The translations under genes and the position numbers were made by a program. Under the pieces are notes generated by a model. The model was given only the letters and a program-made list of their open reading frames with translations, did not search any database and had not been told where the DNA came from. Source: Exophiala sp. HKRS030 (lineage: Eukaryota > Ascomycota > Eurotiomycetes > Chaetothyriales > Herpotrichiellaceae). From it: a stretch of DNA of 64,000 nucleotides. Positions 21,063 to 31,908 of this stretch are shown piece after piece. Location of the stretch: NCBI GenBank assembly GCA_023897205.1, contig JAHWDD010000010.1, positions 1,364,001 to 1,428,000 on the forward strand, read 5' to 3'. How positions within the stretch are numbered: position 1 is the stretch's first letter; every line of letters starts with the position of its first letter.

Positions 21063-22580
21063 TTACACCAGAGTGTACTTTTCTTGATACGCAATCGGTC
21101 CCTTCTGGTAGTTCAAGTCCGTTGTCGTATTGTACTTCCACCAGAAATCCAGATACTCGGGATAACCGGCCTTTGCCACGCCACACATGTCTACGAAGTT
21201 GGGAATCTGATTGACAATATTGGCAAAGTCGTCCAGGGGACAGGAATAGCCAGGCCCGCTCTGGCAGTTTTGCCATGGGACGACAGCTTCATTCAGTACC
21301 GCACGGACAAACGTGCCCGGCTTACTCAGGGCCGTGGCATTACACGAGAGTCGCTCGAGCACCAAGTGTCCGCCCATGGGCACCATGTCGGCGCTGTTGT
21401 ATGGATTTGGGAACGGAATCGAATTGTTCGGGAGAGGGCTGGAAGGGACGTTCAGGCCCAGAGCCGCCAGGACCGGCGTCATGTAAGCATCGTGGGCAAA
21501 GTTCCACGACATGCTGAGATGCGACGGCCCAGCTCGCATCAAAGCCAGTGAGGCGTTGGCGAAAACTTGGCCAACCGCGACTTGGTATGGGTCGCCTGGT
21601 CTGTGTGGGATACCCCAACGTGTGTTAGCCTCACAGTGTACTCTCTCGAAGCAGGTTCACAGGATCTATCATAGGTTAGGTAAAGAGACGTACCCGGAAC
21701 AATAGTAGTACGACAGATCTTGAAGGTAGCCGAACGCTACCCATTCATCGAGCGTAAATGCCTCTACCCACGGCGAATGTGGTCGCGCTTGAAGTTCGAA
21801 CGCCGCCAGACTCATGAGTGACTTGATGTCAGATGAGTTCAAGGTGAGGGCTGGGTTTTGGGAGTTGAATCGCTCGGCTGCGACTGCCAATGGTGGCAGC
21901 ATTCTCTGAGTGTAAAAGCAGGCCAGCAAGCCGGTGTCGGAGAGACAGGTCGGCGTGAGACTGTCGGCACCTTGGGTATAATTCTCCGAGATGATGTTCA
22001 TGGCCGCGCTGGTGGAATAGTTGTAGCCGAAGAAGCCCATACCGAAGTACCGCGCCGTCTCGACGACGCGTTCGTAGCCGCCGGCGAAGATGGGAACGGT
22101 AGATTCGCCGTCCCAGAGGTGTCCGTACTTGGAGCGGTATTCGGAACCACGTTTGAAGGCGTCCAGGAGACCAGAATACGGCCCAGAAAAGGTCTCCTGC
22201 TCAAAGTAACCGGGCTCAGATAGGAACGAAGTCCAACCATTCAAGAAGGAGAGATCGCCTTCCCATTTGGTAATGCCAGAGGCGTAAAGCTTTTCGAGGG
22301 CATGTTCGATGCTCGCGGCCGTGATGGAATCCGGGTAGCGTTCGCCGTGGCGCATCAGCATGATAACCTGATCAACTGCACAGGACTCTGGCGCATTAGG
22401 ATCGATGCCGTAACCGACACGGTCGGTGTATGGCCCGATGCCGCCAGTGTGTTTGAGCACATTGTAAGAGTCGTAGAACGTCTGAGGGAATTGCTTGTCA
22501 AGGTACGTATTGTACCCGCGGGAAGCTGCGCACACACTGGATACCAGTAGGCTCGTGGTCAGAATACTGAAGAGAACCAT
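21063..22580 (-). CDS. secreted histidine acid phosphatase (phytase/acid phosphatase type)
   Basis: Two exons, complement of join(21063..21600, 21694..22580), give 474 residues. A cleavable signal peptide ends near SSVCA (about residue 18). The catalytic RHGxRxP motif is present as MRHGERYPD, with the proton-donor HD motif as AHDAYMTP, so the active site is complete. Several N-glycosylation sites (NYS, NYT, NSS, NAT, NTT) and paired cysteines fit an extracellular glycoprotein. The family releases phosphate from phytate or other organic esters and is normally induced by phosphate starvation; I did not identify a Pho4-type site. The intron donor is GTACGT, and the join restores CSG-PGDPY. Phytase versus general acid phosphatase cannot be decided here. 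Confidence 0.93.
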
Positions 22581-23533
22581 CCTTCCTCACCAACGTAAAG
22601 TGACTGGGGAATGAATTTGGACGCAACATCACGTCGAGGGAAGAGCTCTCTCTTTATGCATACTTTCAAGAAGCTCAGGATAGTCTAGTTGGTGCTATGG
22701 ACGATGAAAGGCTTGCGAAACTCGCGCCCACGTGGTAGACGATGCAGGAAGAGTTCCTGCATTGTTCTATACCGAAGGATACTAAAGGTTCCGAGAAGCT
22801 GGTAGATTATGCCGCACGTGAAATTTGTATGGACCCTATTGGTGACGTCTGGACAACGTATGGGTATTCATTGTCCTCGGGCATAGACGGTCAAGTTATA
22901 GCTTCAATAGAATCATTGCCGGTCATCTTTAGCTAAACTCTCTCATTAGAAGCTCCTCTCGGCCCATCCGTGGCTCGTAAATCAGCTGCTCAGCTAGGAG
23001 CAGAGCGGTAAGGGCAAAGAAGCCGCAGGGACGAGACCAAAGGAAGATCTCTCAATATTGACAAAAATCGTTAGCTTGGTTAGCATAGAGATTTAAAGAA
23101 ATAAAGAATGCTTAAAGAAATATTTTTTACGCTTAAGCATTTGAGTCTTGACGGTGTTTACTACAATACATGTGCGAGGCAGTACGTAGTGCCCCCGTTA
23201 TTCAGTGCACAATTCGGGGCTTAGCAAGCTGCCGTCAGGGCCGAAAGGTGGATTGGTTCCAGTACTCCGTATGGAGTATTCGCATCCGAGAACAGACACC
23301 AATCTCTGGACAGGTCAAAACTTGCTGCAAATAACACTGGCATTTTGTACATATTGGGGAAGCAAAAAACTTCCAATCGGCGCCGGAGACCGTACTATGT
23401 TATGCTCTAGTGATTGTGATAACATGTTCTCATGTAAATGACCATCATTATGCTAAAAAGCGTGGCTCGAAATTCTCCTTCTGGAACCTCCTCTATCTTT
23501 CCTTATTCGTTCCTCTTGTCTCGCCCAAGCCTA
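22581..23533. other. intergenic, phosphatase promoter side
   Basis: The phosphatase promoter should lie in the first few hundred bases. One TACTCCGTA copy sits at 23263-23271 inside the near-palindrome AGTACTCCGTATGGAGTATT. An AT-rich patch occurs near 23040-23150. No supported coding sequence. Confidence 0.45.
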
Positions 23534-25772
23534 TTAGACCTGGAACATCCTCTTCACGAAATTCGGCTTCTTGCCCGGCTCAGCCCAACTAGACCGTCGC
23601 TCTGCGACATTTTTGGCATCGTTTTCAGCAATGATATCCTCCCCAGTCTCGGCGTGGTCCATCTTGGACTCAAGATGGGGGAAGAAGCGGTTGAAGAGCC
23701 AGTAGAAAATGGCAGAGGAGATGAAGGAGTAGATGTAGCCGATAGCGAATCTGATGGGGGAGGTTAGCCGGGCGGAACTGAGGTGAAGGCGGAGCTGATT
23801 GGAGTCGAGGAGTTGAGCGGTACTTACAATCGTTGCCCACCTAGAGAAACACTGGTTGTGCCGTGGCCAGCGACAACGATGTTGTTGACGAAGCCCGGAA
23901 GCGGAGGGATGCAGCCAATGATGAAGGCAGCAAGGGCGCGCCAATTTGTTGCGAACCTGGGACTATAGCGATAGATACCGTGGAATTGGTACATATCCAT
24001 AACGGAGACGTTACCGCGGCGGACGATGTAGTAGCTGCACAGTGTCAGTCATTGTGCACGTACCCGACAAGATTCATCTCCTGTCAGCTGGACTTGAAAA
24101 CACGTACTCGCAGATCAAGATACCTGTCATTGGCCCCAAGAAGATTGTATAACCACCGAGGAAAGCGAGGAACTTTGCAGCCGAAGCAAGAATTTTCCAC
24201 TACGCAAGATTATGTTAGCTGGGATTGTTCAACATCGCACTGAAGACCGCAATCACTTACCGGCACAAAAGCCCAACTGCCAATGAAGGCAGCTAGTAGC
24301 TGGCCACGTCGGATATTGATATATCGCGGTGCAAAAGCCATCAGATCGTTGGCCGCGCTGATGGAATTGGCGGAAATATTGATACCAAGTGTGACGATGA
24401 TGAGTCCGATAGCGGCAAAGGCAGCGGCAGCCCGTCCACCATGCGACCCGGATTCCATCCATAGATTGATGATATCGATTGGGTTCCAGAGAATCTGGCC
24501 ATAGGCAGTCTCAGCAGACGCCGCCGTGAAGATACCCAACAATCCAACGATGGTGAAGATGGCCGGGATGACTATAACCTGCACGTTCTGATCACTTGGC
24601 TTCTTAGCGTATCGCGAAAAGTCGGCAATGTTCAACCCGAGCGTCGCATAATTGCCCAGTACGCCGTTGAGATTGCTGAAAAAGGCCCAACCGAGCGCGG
24701 AGCCGTGAAGAAGGGTTGGCTGTGTGATGACGCTGCTGTGGCTGATTGTACCACCGGCGCGGCGAAGAGTATCGCCAAAGATGGCGAGGAAGCAAATCGG
24801 GGCGATGATGGACTTGAAGGCGAAGAAATATTGAACCTATCGAGTGTTATTCAGGCGAAGAAAAAGACAACAAAGACTGAGATGTCCTACCTTGGTGTAA
24901 GGAATACACAAGAATGGGAGCTGCAGCAAGAAGTATAGCAGAAATCCAACCATTCCAGCGCTGGTGATACCCTCATCCTTGGCAATGTGATTTGGGATGT
25001 TTTTGAACGACGGCCAGATTGCCGTGAGCAGCACGGTCATGCATTGACCACCCGTCGTGGTTTGAACACTGCACACATTGTCAATCTCAGTCACTCAAGA
25101 CTTCAACGCGACCGGAAAGAAGTCGCGCAGTATGACTCACCCGAGCCACACAGTAGCCAATACGCAACGAGACAAGACGACGAAGTAGCTGAAGTAGTAG
25201 CCAAAAGGCATTCGTGCCAGTACCGGGAAAGGAGTGTGAAGCTGTGGCAAGTCAGCGCCCACTATACCTCCCCGTGCATCGAAAATGGCAATGACGTACT
25301 GTGGCACCAATTCGACCGTTGATCGTAATGACCAGACCCATGACAAAATTACCGAGCACACAAGCGCCGACTGCAAATTTCCAGTCCAGGCCAACCGATA
25401 TCATGGACGAAGCTGCGCGGACTGTCAGCGACACTTCCGCCAAACACGATGACCACAGTGGCAACAAATCCGTCGCATGCGATGTCACTTACCGACTTCC
25501 CAATTACTAACGGCCCAAGCATCGGCCATCCAGTACGCGATATACGCGCCCCAATTCCATGTCCGCTTACTCGGCGGAATGGGATCAAAGTCGGCATTTG
25601 ATGCGTTTTTGCTGGCGGCGAAAGAGCTGGGCTCCTGGCGCACTTCCCAACTAAAATGCGGGATGAATCGACGCTTCACGGTGCCGGTGTCGGTTTCATA
25701 CTCGACCGGCAGGTTGGATGGCGAAGGAGAGGACTTGTCCTCGTAGTTAACGTATTTGTCGTCAGTGGCCAT
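23534..25772 (-). CDS. NCS1 nucleobase/allantoin/thiamine permease (Fur4/Dal4 type)
   Basis: Eight exons, complement of join(23534..23750, 23828..24034, 24108..24199, 24261..24836, 24891..25068, 25141..25241, 25300..25412, 25493..25772), give 587 residues with all phases consistent. The hydrophilic N-terminus of about 70 residues is followed by 12 predicted membrane helices. NCS1 signatures include SKRTWNWGAYIAYWMADAW, NADFDPIPP, NIADFSRYAK in helix 5-6 and ISANSISAANDLMAFAPRYINI in helix 8. The ending GILICDYYIVRRG is typical of the fungal Fur group. These permeases import uracil, uridine, allantoin, thiamine or nicotinamide riboside with H+. The C-terminal tail is charged, as expected for endocytic control. 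The substrate is not determined by these motifs. Confidence 0.92.
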
Positions 25773-28620
25773 GACGTACGGCGAGGTTGTCGATGAATGC
25801 AGATTGTGACCAAGCGAACGATTCAGAGCGTCGGGAACATGGGAAGAAGGTTGCCAACAAGGGATGGGATGGTGTATATATAAAGACCCCTTGTGTCGCG
25901 TGCTTATGCACCTTTGTAGTGGTTGGGATGTCGAAAATTGAATTGTTTTTCAGCGTTATCACCGACGTCGAGATGATGCGCGATCAGCCGCACTCCAGAA
26001 AGCTTTAACGTAACGTTCAGTACACTGATAAGAGAATCGCAAGATGTGGCCACTAGCCTCGTGCATGATTGGCAGCTGTCTCTGAGATAAGAACCAACCG
26101 AGCACTGGCCAACAAGCTGATTGGCAACCCAGTTGAAAGTCCTCGAGCAATTCTCGTCCTTTGGCGGGCCTCGGTACCAGGGAGATCCGTCCATCGTTTC
26201 CTTTGGCGAACTTGCTTTTTGCAGGTCCTGCGCGCTGTGTGGCTGGCTGCAAGGTCAGGCATATCAGCAGGCATATCGCTTGGCTGCACCACGAGGCAAC
26301 CCGACGTAATCGCATCGAGTAAAAAATGTACGTGATGAGGCACCCAAGCAGAGATAAAGAAATAGTTCATGCCTGTATCTCTCACCCAAACCGTGATTCC
26401 CAACTCCACTTGGTCAAAGAAATGTCGCGTGAAAGATCAGGCCAGACTCATTCCCCAGCAGAAGCAATATGGGGTGAATTAGCCTCAAGGCTGGTGAGGT
26501 TGATGAGCCCCGTGTCCCGATCGAGATCGGAGGGGATTTGAGGGTCTTTGCGCAGGCACAAGCTTCACTATCTCGAGCCAAGTACTCCGTACTCCATTCC
26601 AACAATGGGTTCCTTCGTTGTTGTTTTCGTCTCCCAAACACTTACCTACAGTAGGTACTGTTGCTCCTCATCTCTGTCGTCATTAACGATCACATCTCGT
26701 TCATCTACGGGGACTGCTTCCTCGAGCTCGCACTTCTTCTCACTGGAATCGACAATGAATCGCAACTGCGCCTTGAGCTCTCGACATCTTCCTTCCTAGC
26801 CTCTTTGTCCTTTACGAACCGATCCCAATGCCTATACATTAGCTCTCGCTTGGACTTGTTTGCGTGGCAAATACACCAATTCCTGCCGTCGGGGTGCAGT
26901 TAGAGCGACGATGGTCAAGAGTCTGGGGATGAGCATACCTGGCGCAAAGGATTCGTTTGACGTTGGCGTTTAATCTAAGTAGGGATCGCATGAGGTTCGT
27001 CGCTTTCGCTCATTCGTCCTTGAAATTAGCACGAGGTCTTCCAAAATCAATGTCCGACATGAGCATTTAGATCGTTGGCAGAATTTCCCGTGTGAAGAAG
27101 ACCGTCGTTGCTTCACAACTGGCACACCAGGAAGCGACATCAGATGCTCGATCATTTTCATGCACATCGATTTTGACGCTTTCCTCTACATCAGATAACG
27201 TTAAGGGAGAGGGATAGTATGTTCATTGCGGTAAGGCTATGACTTTCCACGTTGCTCAGTGGTATCCCAAGAGAAGATCTAGCTGGAAGTCGGACTCTAT
27301 GACGATGTCCACTTCTAGGCCATTAACCATATCTAGATTTATTGTACTCCGTATGCAGGCCAGATGCTCTGACAGCTCTACCATTAATCATTGATCTTGG
27401 ATTCTGTACTCCATAATCCCCATATCTCCTGCCTCGAAGCTTCACTTTAACATCCCGAGGCGGGGTGTTCTAACACCCATAACAGACTCGAGGACGGGGC
27501 CTCTTATGGGCCGCAGAGTTCACCTAAATGCCCGCAACCCACTTTGCACTTCCCTAATCCTTGCGCGGCCTGTAGCATCCATGCAAAACAACGGCCGCTG
27601 TCTTCTCTCGATCGTGCGAGTAATTAAATACTCTCACAAATCTTTCCACCTGGCTTCACCAAACTTATTGAACTATGCACCAGCGAAGCCTCCTACAAAA
27701 AAAGGCCCAACCACCAGTTCTGTTATGCATCTTGCCGAGCCCATACCCCAATGAAGGGATTCCTCAACATGAGGAGGACGACTGAGATCCTGTTCTCGAT
27801 CACCACCACCTTCGTTGTCCCTATCGCGTTTCTTACGAAGGTGGCCGGTAGTGGTAGATGCCCTGGTCTCATGTGATGTTGATGTACCTGTTGGGGGGTT
27901 TCCTGAAGATGTGCATTTGTACCAGCAATCAACCCCAGCTGTTTGGCCTGGGTTCTTCTTGCGTTACTCCGGAATTGGCCGTTACACTGAGACGCTTCAA
28001 CGAGACGCTTCCGTACTGGAGCGTGATGTGCGTATGCACTATCTACAGACATATGGACTATGAGTCGCAAAGTCTGAGTGTCGTCTTTCTCAGTTTGTTT
28101 CCAAATTTTGCGCGCGCACTGGGCATCCGAATTCGCCTAATCAGATTCAGCCGAAAGAGCTATCAAATCGTGTCTTGACGTGAACCCAGTTGGTAAGCAT
28201 GCTATCTTTTTCTCCCGTCTACACATGAGGCTGGCACTGAGGCCAAGCATTTTTGGTCGACGAAGTCATGTTTTACTTGTTGTGGCGCCTCCACCCGCTG
28301 GCCTTTGATTCCTACGCTTGCATTTTTCTCACAATCGGAGAATCTCGCCGTTCTAATATTGGAACTTGACACTAGATGGGAAGCCGATGACGAGCCAACT
28401 GGGTGCGGGCGATTCACAAACGAGAATATAGGACTTACAGTAGCTAGTCGCTGCTCCGACAGAACTGGCCCCACTGATAAGGGACGGAGTTGTTCGATCC
28501 TGGGGATTGTCATGCGTGAACGGATATCAATCTGACTACGGCCAGAAGAGAAAATGGCGTTGTTAAAACAGGCATGATCTCTTGCACTTCTGTACGTTCA
28601 TCGCGATTAGCAAGTTGACT
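25773..28620. other. 2.85-kb gene-poor interval
   Basis: The largest gap in the window. It should hold the NCS1 and P450 promoters. Two exact TACTCCGTA copies occur at 26583-26591 and 27345-27353. On the minus strand at about 26640-27010 there are two protein-like frames that could be a decayed small gene (listed separately). The plus-strand frames around 27750-28180 encode hydrophobic strings broken by stops and are not supported. Confidence 0.4.
26640..27010 (-). pseudogene. possible decayed small gene
   Basis: On the minus strand a short frame reading MRSLLRLNANVKRILCA can be joined, by an intron of about 60 nt with a GTATGC donor, a CTAAC branch site and a GGCAG acceptor, to a frame beginning RNWCICHANKSKRELMYRHW. 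About 35 codons later this frame loses its protein-like character. A neighbouring frame carries ELKAQLRFIVDSSEKK followed by an acidic tail to a stop near 26640. That pattern would fit a one-base frameshift in a small gene. There is no known domain, so this is weak. Confidence 0.2.
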
Positions 28621-30198
28621 ATGGCGTTGCGAAGCCTTACGGTTCTTCTCGAGCTAGGGCTCGTACATTATGTCCTCGCAGCTTTACTGTTGGGCATAAT
28701 CGTTTGGGTATGGCGGGTAAGTCTCTCGATGAACTTGGCGGAGAGCAGTAGGTTGACCACGCGTGTATCAACACAGGAAGGACTCAAGGATGATGTGAAA
28801 TTGGAGGGTATCCCAGAAGCACCGGGAGCTTTGCCTATCATTGGACATTTGCACATGCTCGGTGGTCGCAAGGGCCAGAACGACGCCACCATATTCTCAC
28901 AATGGGCCAAATCAGTAGATTCTGACTTGTTCTCATGTCGACTGGGGGATCAGATTACGGTTGTGGTGAACACATTTTCCGCCGCCAAAGATTTATGGGT
29001 GACACAGTCTGCCTCGCTCCTGGACCGGCCTCAACAGCCTGGCTTCCTGGACAAACTTGGTGTGGACATCACCGGATCACCTTTCACAGATCAAATTCGC
29101 CGATGCAGAGCCGCAGCTATGAGAGCACTTGGGAAGAATATGTGGCCTGAATACTACCAGTTGTTGAAGCCGTCATCAGAAGGGCTGATCGTGTACTTGA
29201 AGGAACAAGGACAATCTGGCAAAGCCTTGGTGGATATTTATCCTAGGCTCAGGATCATGCTCTTCGACCTCGGCCTGTCGTTGACCTATGGGGTTCGCTA
29301 CGGCCAATTCGACGACGCTTTCATGGACTCTTTCTTGACGTCGATCCTGGACATCACATCTGTACGCGCTTCAACGGCAAACTTCCGCTTCTACATCCGA
29401 CTCCTCCGGTGGTTTCCTGAGCCCATGTCAAAGACAATTGCAGCTGAAAAAGTCCGTGCCGCACATGTCAAGGAAATCTACCAGGCGTACAAAGATCGAG
29501 TGGCACAGGACGGAGAAGTCAGTTGTGTTGTTTCCTCCCTTGGCTCCGATCGACTGACAGAAGACGAAATCCACGGGACATGTCTTTCTCTCCTTCAAGC
29601 GGCACCGGATACAGTTGCAACTGCTCTGTACCAATGTATTGCATTCCTAGCATCTCCTGACGGTAACTCGTTCCAGACCAAGATGCACGACTCGATTCTT
29701 GCTACATATGGAGGGGACAGGAGGCTCGCATGGACCAATGCTTTTCGAGAAGAGAAGGTTCCTCTGGTGACTTCTTTGTATAAGGAGGCGTTGCGATTCT
29801 ACACCGTTACACCGTACAGTGTCCCTCACCAAACTACCAAGGAGATCCACTACAAAGGCAGAGTCATCCCGAGAGGGGTCGCGGTCTACATGAATGCTCA
29901 GCAGGCCAATCATGATACTGCTCATTTCGGACAAGATGCATGGTCTTTCAATCCGGAACGCTTCGTTGGGAACAACTCGCCGATGCCCCATTTGGGATTT
30001 GGCGCGGGAGGCCGCATATGTCCCGCCATGGCATTGAGCAACCGAATCTTGTCAGCCATGTTGATCCGGCTTAGTCTCGCCTTCGAGATGAAGCTAGGAG
30101 ACCCAAAGGCCGGTGCACGAGTTCCGATTTTAGATCCTATTGATTTCTCAGCTGTCCACACCGAGCTTGTAGCCGCACCACGAGGGTTTCGATTGTAG
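28621..30198 (+). CDS. cytochrome P450, CYP504-like (phenylacetate hydroxylase family)
   Basis: Intronless, 525 residues from the ATG at 28621; the TTG further upstream in frame is ignored. An N-terminal anchor covers about residues 8-32. The stretch PEAPGALPIIGHLHMLGGRKGQNDATIFSQWA matches the CYP504 pattern (PxxPGxLPxxGHLHxLGG...NDAT), which includes phenylacetate 2-hydroxylase PhacA and 3-hydroxyphenylacetate 6-hydroxylase. I-helix AAPDT, K-helix EALR, PERF motif NPERF and heme loop FGAGGRICPAM are all intact. This links the region to ring hydroxylation of an aromatic acid. Assignment to the family rests on remembered patterns; the substrate could be another phenyl compound. No homogentisate dioxygenase lies in this window, so it is not the standard phenylacetate cluster. 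Confidence 0.85.
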   Translation: MALRSLTVLLELGLVHYVLAALLLGIIVWVWRVSLSMNLAESSRLTTRVSTQEGLKDDVKLEGIPEAPGALPIIGHLHMLGGRKGQNDATIFSQWAKSVDSDLFSCRLGDQITVVVNTFSAAKDLWVTQSASLLDRPQQPGFLDKLGVDITGSPFTDQIRRCRAAAMRALGKNMWPEYYQLLKPSSEGLIVYLKEQGQSGKALVDIYPRLRIMLFDLGLSLTYGVRYGQFDDAFMDSFLTSILDITSVRASTANFRFYIRLLRWFPEPMSKTIAAEKVRAAHVKEIYQAYKDRVAQDGEVSCVVSSLGSDRLTEDEIHGTCLSLLQAAPDTVATALYQCIAFLASPDGNSFQTKMHDSILATYGGDRRLAWTNAFREEKVPLVTSLYKEALRFYTVTPYSVPHQTTKEIHYKGRVIPRGVAVYMNAQQANHDTAHFGQDAWSFNPERFVGNNSPMPHLGFGAGGRICPAMALSNRILSAMLIRLSLAFEMKLGDPKAGARVPILDPIDFSAVHTELVAAPRGFRL

Positions 30199-30872
30199 AT
30201 TCCAGCCTCGCGACCTGAAATGGTTGGACGAGCTCTCGCTGCAACTGAAGTAGTGTTGATCTCTGCCGGCACACACACTGCTCATGAGACTCAAATCATG
30301 CAGGACCAAGTCATACTGTGGCGGCGGAGTGATATGTATACTTGATGGGTGTAGGAGATTGTTGCTACCATTGAATGCAAAAGGTTCACGTGCATCATTT
30401 AAGAACAACCAACAGGAACATGCACCTGACTTCAAGCCATTGGTCGAAGGTAGCAACAGAATCTAGGCTAAGACCATGAGACGACTCGATGATGTTACAT
30501 GAAGCCGTCGTTCCGCTGAGCCTTAGTCTAATCTCTTCATTCATGATTCTGTACGGCATCACCCCCGCCCCTCGGAAGAATCTATGAAACTTTAGTAGAC
30601 GTGGTCGGTGGGACTGAGGGACAGACTCGTAAAGGCGATGGACGATAGAGGTTTACTAATATTCAAACGGCATTACACATTAATGCCAATGGGATAGAGA
30701 GATTTAGGCTTCCATTACATTGCTTTCTACCCTGCTTTGAAAGTTTTATCGCGCGCGCAAAGCACCATCTCCCTCCCTAACGTGGTTTACGCTCTTCGAA
30801 AGACTTCAAACCCATCACCGAATTCGCTATCCATATATCTGTGCAGCACTAGTACAATAGATTCACAGCAAT
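30199..30872. other. intergenic, promoter of the SnoaL-like gene
   Basis: Spacer between two plus-strand genes. A TATA-like CCATATATC lies at about 30830, some 40 bp before the ATG. No coding sequence supported. Confidence 0.45.
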
Positions 30873-31328
30873 ATGAACACCTACGACCAAGCCATTGCTC
30901 GAACGCTGATCACGGCAACCATGCACAAATATGCCTGGCACGCGCGTGAGAAGGCCGACTGGGACAAGATCGCGGAGTGTTTCGAAGCCGACGCCATATA
31001 CCGCCTCGGTGACGGGCGTGAACTACCGCCGTCTCAAGCCAAGGAGGTCGTTCGGGGCAAAGAAGCCAAATACATTCGGCACAACATCACCACCATCAAC
31101 ATCGAATTTGTCAGTGACACCGAAGCACGTACCGATGCTCTCTTCTTTGCGACGACCGAGTATAAAGTAGTCGACCATTGGGGCCATTGGGTTGACATCT
31201 TTCGCAAGCAACCGGACGGGTCATGGTTAATTCGCGAGCGCAGCATTCGCACGGAGGGCAAGGATCCAGAGGGCTGGTCTGCGAAAGTCTACGCGGATGT
31301 ACCGGCGTCCGTTCCGAAGCCAGAATAG
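30873..31328 (+). CDS. SnoaL/NTF2-like fold protein
   Basis: Intronless, 151 residues. The N-terminal helix AREKADWDKIAECFEADAIYRLGDG followed by strands ending in DIFRKQPDGSWLIRERSIR is the cone-shaped alpha+beta barrel of the SnoaL-like (NTF2) superfamily. Members include polyketide cyclases, small dehydratases and ring-hydroxylating dioxygenase small subunits. No transmembrane segment or signal peptide is present, so it is probably cytosolic. It sits between a ring-hydroxylase-like P450 and a flavin monooxygenase, so an isomerase, cyclase or dehydratase step in the same pathway is plausible. The superfamily is too varied for a reaction to be named. Confidence 0.8.
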   Translation: MNTYDQAIARTLITATMHKYAWHAREKADWDKIAECFEADAIYRLGDGRELPPSQAKEVVRGKEAKYIRHNITTINIEFVSDTEARTDALFFATTEYKVVDHWGHWVDIFRKQPDGSWLIRERSIRTEGKDPEGWSAKVYADVPASVPKPE

Positions 31329-31908
31329 TAGTAGACATCAATACGCTCATTTCATAATACAATCCTGTGCATTCCAGTGTCAGTTCACTTCCTTTTTTTT
31401 GTCTACAAGCTACGAAGGCCTTCGTAAGCTGTAAACAGTCTTTCTTCATATCGTGGCACAAACGAAGATAGCGAGGTCAGGTACTAGCCAATCATGAAGA
31501 AAAGGCCTAGCTTTACAAGGCCTAGATTGTGGTCCGGGAATGGGGGTGGGGGTGGAGCCGAAGGGCCAAATAGTCCCGTCTCTCCCTCTTTGTTGACTCC
31601 GTGGGTGGACTCCTCAATTGCACTCCCGTTGTCAGCACAACATAGTTGAGACTGTAGAGTATCGGCTACCCTGGACCGGCGTGTCGGCTGAGATGATTTC
31701 ACGCAAAGCGAGCAATGGGAGCAGAAGCCCCTCCCCAGGGGTTCCGACATACCGATCCTTCAGATTATAACTTGGTCTTTTGAGAAGGTAAGATATTCTG
31801 TGAGCATTTCTTGAGAAGCTCGTCTTTGTCAGAAAACCTCGTTGTGCCCCGTCAAGAAGCTTATCCATAAACCATTCACCAATCTCATTGTTTTGTGGCT
31901 CCACGAAG
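31329..31908. promoter_or_regulatory. intergenic, promoter of flavin monooxygenase
   Basis: A 580-bp spacer with a poly-T run at about 31393-31400 and a G-rich stretch GGGGGTGGGGGTGG near 31541. No coding sequence supported. The start chosen for the next gene is the first in-frame ATG at 31909. Confidence 0.4.

Noticed and set aside
27750..28180. Hydrophobic plus-strand frames resembling a membrane protein
   Set aside because: The strings are broken by stops, no intron arrangement joins them in phase convincingly, and no family pattern is seen.
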